In this document: piece after piece, positions 23,748 through 33,554 of the stretch | Layout: the number at the start of each line of letters is the position of its first letter | Position numbering within the stretch: position 1 is the first letter of the stretch | NCBI GenBank assembly: GCA_022496805.1 | Contig: CM040088.1 | Span: forward strand, 29,828,452-29,892,451 | Direction of reading: 5' to 3' | DNA from: Pohlia nutans | Lineage: Eukaryota; Streptophyta; Bryopsida; Bryales; Mniaceae | Length of the DNA: 64,000 nucleotides | Translations under genes and position numbers: made by a program | The notes under the pieces: model-generated | The model's database searches: none | Told to the model about the DNA's origin: nothing | Seen by the model: only the letters and a program-made list of their open reading frames with translations

Positions 23748-24313
23748 AAGACCTCCATTACTGATATAGCAACTTACAATTGTGCATTTTACATGTGTGT
23801 GCAATAGTGATTTTTAATTTAACATTTTTGCTACTTTTCCATGGCTTGAAGAGCAATCCAGGCTCCTTGGATACTCTTTTCATATTGGTAATATCAGGGT
23901 AATACACATGTACTACGTAGGTGCTACTTAGGCAATACCTGGGAGGCTATACATCTTGACTCCATGTTGGAAATCTGGCTATTATTTCTTCTTTTTTCAA
24001 AAATCCTTTGTATCAATTAGCCAGCCCAAATTTTATGTAGCAATTTGGCTAAAGTTAGCAACAAGAAAATCACTGCTTTGAAGGCTGGATCAAGGCAACT
24101 TGCAATTCTGCATTTTACACGTGTGAGAGAGAGCGTTGGATGGTGCACCAGTTGCAGTCGGCAGCAGGGGCCATAACTAACCATTACATGCTCTGTCGAT
24201 GATTCTTGGAGCTGGCTCTCCAATCTTTGGTTGTGGAATCCAGGTGCGAGCACGTTTTGTTGTCCCTTAGAGCTACATATTGAACCTTATGTGAAGATTC
24301 GTGCATTACGTAA
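23748..24313. other. Intergenic DNA, no feature recognised
   Basis: No transposon termini or protein-like frames were identified. Confidence 0.4.
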
Positions 24314-24524
24314 CACTACAAGGAGCACTAAAAGGAGCACTACAAGGAGAAGACGTCGCTTTTCACTTGGTAGGTGAGTCAAACAGTAGGTGAGTCAAAC
24401 AATGCCACTTTGCACTCGCTGCCTAGACGCTCAAGACTTGGTGAGTGCGATTTGTCACGTAGAACAAGTGTGTACAGCAAACTCTGACACCGTTCTGAGT
24501 GAAGCGACGCCTTTGCTAGTAGTG
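24314..24524. mobile_element. CACTA-type MITE, 211 bp, TAA target duplication
   Basis: The left end CACTACAAGGAG repeats three times (24,314, 24,326, 24,338) before AAGACGTCGCTTTTCACTTGG-like sequence. The right end inverted reads CACTACTAGCAAAGGCGTCG. TAA flanks both sides (24,311-24,313; 24,525-24,527). Confidence 0.75.
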
Positions 24525-24989
24525 TAATTATCGGCATTTGAGTTGGTGTCGGTGTCTTGTTTTTTGCGTCTTCCCGTGCGATGGTTGTGGAATTCATTGC
24601 TCTTTAACTCTTTTTCAAGCATTTCATATTGGAATTGGGAGTGAACTGATGTGTTCCACGTTGAGGGGCGTGCGTAGAATTAGGATTTGTTTGTCTCTGA
24701 TATTCTTTACTTGACCTAGTTTATGTTTTTGCATAGAGGGTAAGGTGTCAGCGGCCATTTTAATCTCTAAGAAGAGAAGAAATAACTTACTCCAACCTCG
24801 GATGGGGTGTCACAGACGAAACCTCTCGGTTACAGAAATGCTATGGAGACTTGAGTCATTGCCAAACTATTGCATGCACTATGCCATCTTATGTTTAGAT
24901 GAAGGGCCATTCTGAATTGAATATCACGATTTCTGTAAGTGATGATCACATCTGAACCAACACAAATGAATGGTAAACCATGTCGGATA

Positions 24990-25250
24990 TCACCAAACCT
25001 TGACAGTTGAGTTTTGCGCTTCAACTATACCACCCAGCCTCTTCACATCGTCAAAACCCTGTTGAGGGATAATAAGTTTCTGAACTCGACAAAGCATCAT
25101 CATCCAAGCTTCCAAACATGCTGGCCTTGCCGTTCCCCATTTCAGGGACTCAAAATGTCCTGTTCTAAAATCCCGACCAAGTGACTCCACACCACCTGAT
25201 ACAGTAGCAAGGTTCTTGCAGTCGCTACAGCTACATAGAGTATAACCCAT
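24990..25250 (-). CDS. Candidate exon or gene fragment, unknown
   Basis: An 86-residue open frame with balanced composition reads through SGGVESLGRDFRTGHFESLK, and continues with KLIIPQQGFDDVKRLGGIVE. Before the stop there is a possible donor (TCAAG/GTTTGG near 25,000). A further - strand frame lies at 26,059-26,270 (RTHSEDMSLEGEINFDTF...), preceded by a possible acceptor TTTGCAAG. The two may be exons of one - strand gene or a decayed copy. No domain recognised. Confidence 0.3.
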   Translation of the reverse strand: MGYTLCSCSDCKNLATVSGGVESLGRDFRTGHFESLKWGTARPACLEAWMMMLCRVQKLIIPQQGFDDVKRLGGIVEAQNSTVKVW

Positions 25251-25627
25251 ATGGTTTGCAAGCTCAACTTTCTCAACGGAGTATATACACAGAGCTCATC
25301 GACCTTGAATATCACGCAGCCGGGTGCTCAGCACAGAGCGAACTATTCTTTCGCCTTTTACTAAAGAATACCGTGCGCTGGGTACACTCACCGGCATACC
25401 CCTTTTTTGGACTGCCCCTCACGGGGCCCAACCAACGCAAACCCTAATCTGGACTTTCATTATGAGCACACTCAGCCCTAATGATATATAGGTCGCACGA
25501 AGGAAGTGGAGCAAAGCGACGCTCATGCTTGACTGGAGATGCTCGATAGCCTGCAAATGTCGAATCGACTTGACTACATTAAAGCTGTCGACCACCTTCT
25601 CTATCGACTTCATCTTCCTCAATTGCG

Positions 25628-25774
25628 ATGTTGTGTGAGGAATGGCGACGAGCTCAAGCGCTCAAGCTCTGGCTGTTGGAGAAGAGAGTCGCGCTCTTGA
25701 GGCTGGAGAAAGCCTTCACGTTGGTGGAGTCGGAGGCTCCGACGCTGGATGAAGCGGCAGCAATGCAGCGTTAG
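25628..25774 (+). CDS. Short helical open frame, 48 residues
   Basis: The ATG at 25,628 opens MLCEEWRRAQALKLWLLEK, then RVALLRLEKAFTLVE, ending MQR. It is rich in leucine, alanine and charged residues, and amphipathic-helical in look. An overlapping frame just upstream (MSNRLDYIKAVDHLLYRLHL from 25,555) is similarly protein-like but shifted. This could be a fragment of a larger gene with a frameshift or small intron. No family recognised. Confidence 0.25.
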   Translation: MLCEEWRRAQALKLWLLEKRVALLRLEKAFTLVESEAPTLDEAAAMQR

Positions 25775-26649
25775 TGAGAGTCTAATGGGGCTCACAGGCA
25801 GGTTCACTAGAGTTCGACTTGCAAGGGGAGAGGCCCGGGTGAGGGGCTCTCACGCAGCAGTGAGAGCCGCCGATAGCGTGAAAAATGGCTATGTTGAAAA
25901 ATTGAAAGCACCTTCATATTGCGAATGTAGCTATTGATTGTGCGAGCCAGGTGTAGATATCAGCATGAATACGCATTTGAAGACCGTGAAGCTCACTTTG
26001 AAGGGGAAGATTACTGTGGCTCTTGACCATCCAGTATCCGTGGCAATAACATCCGATATTACATCTTGCCTGACAGCTTGAATCTCGACACGCTTCTCGT
26101 TGATGATACGTCTAGTGTGTTCGCTCTATGATCTACCGTTGCATCTGCGGCGTTTTGCGTCGCAGCCTGCATCGTGGCACAAATCACACTTCTGTTACAT
26201 GAACTTACAAATGTATCAAAATTTATTTCTCCCTCCAAACTCATATCTTCACTATGAGTCCTGACCTTGCAAAGTTTTCTTTTTCTATCAAGCTCCGCTT
26301 CTCAAATCTAACACCAATGCTAATCACTTCCTTACAGCTCATTAAAAACGTTGCATCAATCATTTTGAAAGGATCCAATTGATGTCTAAATCAAGGTTAG
26401 GAGACAATCCACCATATGTAGTAGCATTTTATACAGAATGAAGGTCCAAAGTAACACATTTACTAGCGCAAAAATAAAATAAAGCATATACCGAACCAGA
26501 TGCACCTCTTCAGGTGCGCTCCACAGAACGAACTTCCATCTATAGAGTTGCATGACATGTACACTCACAAAAGAAAAACCAAGAATGATCTGGTGTTGAA
26601 GAAAAAAAAAAAGCAATCGAGAAAGGATAACGCCACCAACTGATCGAAG
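25775..26649. other. Region between weak candidates and the acidic-repeat gene
   Basis: It contains the - strand frame 26,059-26,270 noted with the fragment at 24,990, and presumably the 3' UTR of the - strand gene ending at 26,650. Confidence 0.4.
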
Positions 26650-28500
26650 TTAGTTACTACCAGAATGCCCATTGTGGACCTTCTTCTCACTTTGATTGAG
26701 ATCTTCCTCGTCGTCGCTGCTGTCTTCCGCATTCTCATCGCCAAAAACGTGCCTTGTCCTCTCAAGCTCGTCAGCATCAGCATCAACGAGGCCGACAATA
26801 TTCATCTTCTCGCGGAAGCTCAGTGTGTCGGGATCGTCGCTGCCGAAGAGCTCACGCCCCTTCTCCCCGCGCTCAAATTCCGTATCCTCGAAACCGAACA
26901 GGGAGTTCGCCTTTTCGATGTTTGGCTGATACTTCATGTCACTGCTGCCAAACAAGTCGTCGTGCTCTCGGTAATTTTCGTCTGCGTCCTCGGATCCGAA
27001 TATTTCTTTGTCTCGTGTGCCGTGACGATGGTGGTGGAGGTGGTGGTAGTGATCTCCGTCGCCAACATGATTCTTGAATTCCTGGCTGCCGAAGCCGATC
27101 TTCTTCAAGAAACCATGGCTGCCGGAGCGGCGTATACCTGACGAGGAATGCGCCTCCACATCCTTCTCCTTGAATTCCTGGCTGCCGAAGCCGACCTTCT
27201 TCAAGAAACCATGGCTGGAGGAGCGGCGTATGCCTGACGGGTGCGCCTCCGATACGTGGACATCCTTCTCCTTAAATTCTTGGCTCCCGAAACCAATCTT
27301 CTTCATGAGCCCTGGTAGAAAGCCATGGCTGCTGTCATCTGATGCATTGGAACTCTTCCGGTTATGGACACCGTGTGGTTTCTTGGATTTGTTCACATCC
27401 TTTTCACCGTCATCCGGAGTGACTTCATCAGCTGTAAACGGATGTCTGTGCCTGAGCTCCTGCTTTGTCAATCTGGATTGCAGGTCACCCTCCGAGTGCG
27501 AAGCGAGAGAGTCCATCGTCTGACTGTAGTTCTCGGCAACCTAAGCAACAATGAAACGTCTTAGTAATCGAATGAATTCGGGAAGGGCGAACAAAGGAAG
27601 GAAACAAAATGTTCAGTGTTGCCTCAAAATGGGGGGTTATTCTCCACAACGGGTCATGATTATGCAACACTGTACATGATTAACTTCATGGTACCACAAT
27701 TTGATAAGATAAATATTTAATTTGAAAAACCTGGTAAATACTGATAACAGAAATAGTCAAATAGTCATTTTCTTGCACTCGAGTCATGTTTGGAGCATGG
27801 TGATTTGTTAAGGAATCATGTAACGTCGTTAAGGAGATACTTAACTCCACTTCACTTGCTACTAGGCACGAAAATGGTATATCAAATTCTGCCAACTATC
27901 ACCAGAAATTTCCACAGAAAAGCTACCAATCAGTACAACTACACGGCAGCGCTTAGACATTGAGCTCAACGTTGCTTAAACAGCTCAATTTCAACACTCA
28001 ATGATTTCGCAATGCACTAAAACTCGGTCAAACCAGCCAATCGAACCAAAAGATCTACCTACATCACCTGACTACAATACCAAAACAAGAAGCAACCGTT
28101 TAGAAACCTCAGAATCTCAAATTCCGCTCCTGCTCACGACTCCCTCACATTGGTACGGGGGACGGTCAAACGTTCCAGATTACAATTTTTTGGACTGCGA
28201 TTGTGCGGACAAGTTTAGCGTTTTTGTCTGTTCATATTCAACGTCCTGTTTTCTTGAGCTGTAACCTCTCAGATGTAATTCAAAAGAGTTGGAAAAACGT
28301 TCAAATTGACGCTGAGCTAGAAAGCGAGAACATTCTTGAACGCCGTTCTTCGTAACTATGCTCCCTCAAAACAATTGTCCCTCTCAAACTTATGCAAGAA
28401 AACATCTCTAATTCGGCCACAAGTAACCTGATCATCACAATCGCAGCAAGATTACTCAATCAGCAAGAAAATTAAAAATTACCTCAGTGCCGGCCGCCAT
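26650..28500 (-). CDS. Two-exon gene for an acidic protein with two internal repeat families, unknown function
   Basis: Exon 1 is 28,483-28,500 (MAAGTE, ATG at 28,500) and exon 2 is 26,650-27,540. They are joined in phase across a 942-bp intron with GT donor and TTGCTTAG acceptor, giving 302 residues. Three repeats of about 20 residues (around 75-99, 114-132 and 146-163) share the core HGFLKKIGFGSQEFK preceded by GIRRS. A histidine-rich patch follows (HYHHLHHHRH). Then come five acidic repeats of the form [L/I/V]FG-[S/F/D]-acidic at about 186, 202, 220, 237 and 271. The C-terminus is aspartate/serine-rich. There is no signal peptide or membrane segment. The layout (charged, low complexity, His/Ser-rich, amphipathic repeats) recalls disordered stress proteins, but the known dehydrin segments are not present. 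Confidence 0.75.
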
Positions 28501-28985
28501 AATCGGCTTCAACTTTCAGAGCCGCGCGCACTCTAATTCCCGATCAAGAACCTAACCACAGGGAAGAAAAGCAGAGTGCCAATGGGAAGAGACAGTACTT
28601 CTGCTACTACTGCTTGAACAGACGAAAGGCAAAAGGACAGAAGTGCGTCATGCAGCAGATGGCGGATGGTTTTTAAACATTCTAAAAAATTTACACACCG
28701 TCAGCAACTTCGAATTTCAACGGTGGAGGATCCGTGAAGGAAAAAATGTAACAGAAATCTTAATGTAAGTGGACTGAGTACGAAGGAAACTGGAGGCGTG
28801 CCTTCCGGCACTGCCAGTTGCACCGGCGGGCCTGCATAATTAACTCAATTGAAGTGAGAGAAGTACCGGCTGGCCGTCGACTGATGAGCATCTCCATCCA
28901 CGGCCGTTGCGCGCAACCGCAACAACGCTCAGCTGCAAAAAGTTAGCACCGCAGTTGTCCGCAACATGCTTTGCGGTCATACATA

Positions 28986-29060
28986 ATATTCAATAGCCTT
29001 TGTGGTTACTGCCCTCCCCCCAATGGAATAATGTGGAATATTCCACATTCCATCAGTAAC
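28986..29060. mobile_element. Partial copy of the CATAACATTCAGTAGCC MITE
   Basis: CATAATATTCAATAGCCTTTG and the TGTGGAATATTCCACAT palindrome match parts of 13,473-13,788. The rest is deleted. Confidence 0.55.
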
Positions 29061-29190
29061 TATGGGGCACATGTCATTAACCGGGAGAACTGACCAAGGT
29101 GAACAAAAATCAAAAGCACTAAGTCGGTCGCAATTCACCACGGTGGACGATATTTTAATTAATTAAATTTACTTCATTCATGTGCTAGTC

Positions 29191-29470
29191 CCCCGCCTCT
29201 AAATCCCCCGGTGGTCTTGAATGCGGGGCTACTGTTCATGGGCCCCCCCTTTTCTGAAATTTCCATTTTGGGCACCTTCGGTGCTTTTCTTGGCAAATTT
29301 TTTTGCAAATTTGGGGCCTACGGCCCCGAATTACCCTAGGGGGACCTACTTGGGAATAAAAAACCATTGGAGGAGGGGGTTGTTTTTTAAGGTGGGCCCA
29401 TACAAGGACCAAAATAGGGGGCACTTTTGTCCCCATTCATTGAAGACCACCCGGGGATTTAGAGAAATCC
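29191..29470. mobile_element. Mutator-like MITE, 280 bp, 9-bp target duplication
   Basis: GTGCTAGTC occurs at 29,182-29,190 and again at 29,471-29,479. The ends share CTCTAAATCCCC-GG-TGGTCTT in inverted orientation over about 33 bases with a few mismatches. A nine-base duplication and long inverted ends are typical of Mutator-like elements. The interior is unusually GC-rich for this region. Confidence 0.8.
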
Positions 29471-29738
29471 GTGCTAGTCAGTCTCAACCACCTAGAATCT
29501 TCTCTAAATAATCTAAATAGTTTAGGCGGTGTTTATTGTTCTTCGTCACTATAGAACTGTGAGGTATTAATTGAATTAATGTTTGTAGTAAATGCCTACG
29601 CTTACTAACTGAAATCACCCAACCAATGCACAAGTTTTAGTAGGCTTAAATCATGCAAAATTGTTAACTTTATTCAGTCAACATTCAATGATGAAGAAGT
29701 ACAATCCACTCCATCAGCAAGATTTCAGGCCAATAATA

Positions 29739-30536
29739 TTAACTCCTAAGCGTCCCAAGTGACGTTGGGCTTAAAATCATCATTGCTTTTGATGTGTTAT
29801 AGGTCTAAATGTAAGTGAGGTATAGGAATCTCAACCGTACAATCTTGTAATATACATGTTGTAGATCATGTGGATCAAATTTGGAGTTATTTGGCCATAT
29901 AGATTGCAAGATCATAGTGTTTTAGTGTAAAAAAAGGATGCTGAAATTTTCCTAGCAACACAGTTAGAGGTGAAATTCGTTTTCAAAATTACTCAAATGA
30001 AAAAACTTGCAACTATAAAGTAGCTCAAAATCATCATATAAACACATTGGTACCAAAAAAACTCATGAATTTTTTTTAATGTGCCCTAAAATGGCCTTGC
30101 AATGTCAAAAAGTAGCCCGAAAAGTGACCCATTTGACCCAAAAAGCAAAAAGTGTCCAAACTAGACCCGTGCACTAAAATGACTTCCAAATATTCAGAAC
30201 AACATGGATTGCCATGAAAATTTTACCATGATAACTAGACTTCAAGGGGAATCCAACCCAATAATGTTTATTGAAAACGGACATGGAATGAAGGAGATAC
30301 AAGCCCTCAAAGTTGCAGCCATCAAAATGCACAAAAATTGTCCAAAACAAAGACCCCTCCTTTCAAATGATCATGGATTGATCTGAAATTTTTACCACTC
30401 ATTTCATACATCATGAGGGAGGTTTTTTCAAAATTTCATTAAAATCGGACACTTTTTGCAAAAGTTACAGCTCTTCATAGGTGAATGTACCGCTAAAAAC
30501 GTTCAAAATATGGACGTCGGGACAATTAGGGGTTAA
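29739..30536. mobile_element. TTAA-type MITE, 798 bp, subfamily D
   Basis: TTAACTCCTAAGCGTCCCAA at the left; CGTCGGGACAATTAGGGGTTAA at the right; TTAA on both sides. The left part matches the interrupted relic at 5146, and the right part matches the orphan end at 11,380-11,485. Confidence 0.8.
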
Positions 30537-31741
30537 CAAGTGAAGTGGCTATAGTTTCTTTTCTTTTCTTTTCAGCCAACTACAACACTCGTGGTCTCAT
30601 TTGGGGTGTGGGTGAAACCTGCATACAGGTGTTTCGCGCTAGGGTGTCATAGTTCTCAACAAAAAAGAAATTAATGTTGTAAAGCATTTGCAATAATGAC
30701 GTAATTTAATAAATAGGGAAAATACCAAAAACATTTTAATATAGTAAAATGGAATCTTTAGGAATATTTTCAAAATATTTTATATTATTTTGGAATCTTT
30801 GGAATATTCTCATAATTGTTTGGAATATACCTACTGATGTCATTTAATCCGCTTGCAAACCACGTCAAATGTATATTTTAGGCACACCACAGGCTCCGTT
30901 TTAATTAGTCAACCAAGCTCACAAGATTTTTTTGGGAATTTGCCATTTTAAAGGGCGTTCAATGTAAAGGAACAAAAATTGTTGCCATAAGCCTCTACTA
31001 TCCACCTTGCTCACATAATCCTTTGGAATTTTTTTTGAATATGATACTTTTATGTTATAAGAATTGAGGAATATTATTGCCATCACTATATCTTCAATGA
31101 AACGTATCAATTAAGGCAATAAAGTATTTATACTACAACGTCACCGAATGCAATGTATTACATTTTGGTCCATATAGTATTTTTTTATTTTCTTAAAATT
31201 ATTCATATACATACAATCCTATAATATCTTTTCATTGTGGTTAACTTTTTTTCAAAAAACTAATTTCAATGACCAATAGAAAATGTTTATCACCACATTT
31301 CGCTTGTTATGTGATGTTACACTGCACATTTTGGACACCCTACCGTGAAAACATCCTCGAAAGAATGAAGAGTCTTATGTACTTTAGTGTGTGTAAAACA
31401 TCTCGTCACTCTATAAGGTCAAAATACCTAAGAACTCACGCTCACACTCAAGGCACCATTGATTTATATTTTCATCCTATGTGAAGTTCAAAATATAATA
31501 AAGAAATGTTATTTTATAAGTGTTGATTCTCCCTCTCTATTCGTTAAGGTGTTAACCTACATTATGAAAGTTCTTGTAGTGGAGTATATAATAGAAACTG
31601 TATGGTAAGCTAATTGCAATTTTTGTTATGACAAACTTTGTCATTCCTATATAGATTCAGTATAAAAATAAGAGATCATATTGAACTTGTGGAGTACATA
31701 TATCACTTTGTCAATACAATATATACACATATATCTATACA

Positions 31742-31782
<41 letters not shown>

Positions 31783-33554
31783 AATCTTTTACAAATACAA
31801 TATCTTTACTAAATTAAATACTTCTAGTGTAATGTCATTGTATTGATTCATTTGTTTGGAATCCATACAGTCTTTGTAGGACATATGTACAATTACAGTA
31901 TAGTTTCAATCAAGGTTGCCATAGTAAATGAATTTGTGTTGAGAGCATCTCCACTAGCACTTTGGATAGATCTTTGGCCACGGAAAAATGGATGTGCATG
32001 GGTTGGTGAACAATTTATTTGGACTGTGACACTGGAAAATGTAACCAAGTTCGGGGCCCTCAAAATCACTCTTGCTAGTGTATCTTCTCTTCTTAATTGC
32101 ACATCATGATTGTAGAATCCATGCGTAGTGACTTGTAAGTGGCTCACTTACTATTTTCAGAGTCTATTTGAGTGATGTTGGTAGAGAAATACATGGTGAG
32201 GTCTCAATTTTTGGATGACCTTCAAAGTGCAATTGAGAGTTGCTGGTGGAGATGTTCTGATTCAATACTAAAAACCCTCACTTCTACTTTCTTGATGTAC
32301 TGCATATGTTAAGTAGTAAGGTGGAGACACCTAATCATGATAATATAAGAGATGTGGTACCTTGGGAGTGCAGGCAACATGGAATGAAATCATGAATGTC
32401 TTCGCAAGTCTGAGAGGAAGAGCTGGGCCTTGGAATCATAATTTATAGAAACATGAGCAATTTTACACGAATTTTTGAAGCAAGGGTGCTGTAGACACCT
32501 ATTCTAAGCCGTAGACTTATTCAAAGGAAACAAAGGACCAACTGTGAAGCAACATAAATGATGGGTTGTATAGTTGGGATATGTATTAAAAATTGATTGT
32601 TACATTCTATCGAAACTCTTGCTTGTGATTCGCCTAAACTCACAAAGTAGTGGTTTCAACAACACTGTGTGCTAGGGGACGAAAAATTGCCACTGAGAAC
32701 TTGCAATGCACTTCTGGGAAGCTGCTGGCAGCTTTTAGACTTATCAAAGTTCATTTCTTGTTCAAAAGTAGCTGGCCACAATGGATCGTTGGCAATTTTA
32801 GCCTTAGGTTGAATAGACATTCTTTTCACGCCGGCCTCCAAAGGGGACCGGAGTTCTTCGTTTTCTTTTTAAATATTAAGAAATTCCTATTCTGAAGGTT
32901 AACATTTAGAGCATGCCCAACAACAACAATTTCCTTGACCCAACGTCAAGATAAAGGGCAGTTGCTCCCTTGTTCACCCCAGCAACAGTGACGCCAACCC
33001 CAAGATGATGCTCAACATCATAAAATTTGATTTCTCCACGCCAAACACTACTGTCTTGGCAGGTGCTTCTTTTCTTGCACTAAACTTAATTAAGAGTTGT
33101 GGGGATCCAGTAGCCAGCAGTTGACTGACAGCATGATGGGGCACAATTTACAATGCTTTGACAACATGGAATAAGGTGCTGGCCACAACAAAATATTGGG
33201 TGCTGCTGGGACAAGCATGCAAACTCCTCCCCCTATGCTCATGTTCCTCCACTTTAAAATGGCGTTGTACCCATGAATTCATCAAAACTGCTGGGCTTGC
33301 TCTTAGAGGGTTGCCTGTACTAGAACCGTGGAGGCAACGAAAGCCCTGTGAGTCGGCTCTGGTGTTTCTCGCGAGGCGCAAATCACGAGACACTTGGAGA
33401 CACTTGGAGCGTCGTCTCTGCCTCTCGCTTTTGCAAGACCTCACTAGAATCAATTCATCTCCTCGCATTCCTTGCAAGCAATTCTGTGCCAAAGCATCAC
33501 CTCGCATTTCTTACAAGCAATCCTCTAGCTAGAAAAGCCACAAAACTTCTTTCC
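30537..33554. other. Intergenic DNA with an AT microsatellite
   Basis: (AT)n runs from 31,749 to 31,781. At 32,810-32,860 there is a CACGCCGGCCTCC...GACCGGAGTT segment shared with 56,555-56,590. 33,148-33,554 is probably the promoter and 5' UTR of the oxidoreductase gene. No other gene was recognised. Confidence 0.5.

Noticed and set aside
26665..27141. 158-residue + frame
   Set aside because: Antisense of the acidic-repeat gene; the - strand shows clear protein repeats and splice sites.
33348..33554. N-terminal transit-peptide extension of the oxidoreductase
   Set aside because: The upstream frame is open but contains no ATG, so there is no supported start before 33,555.
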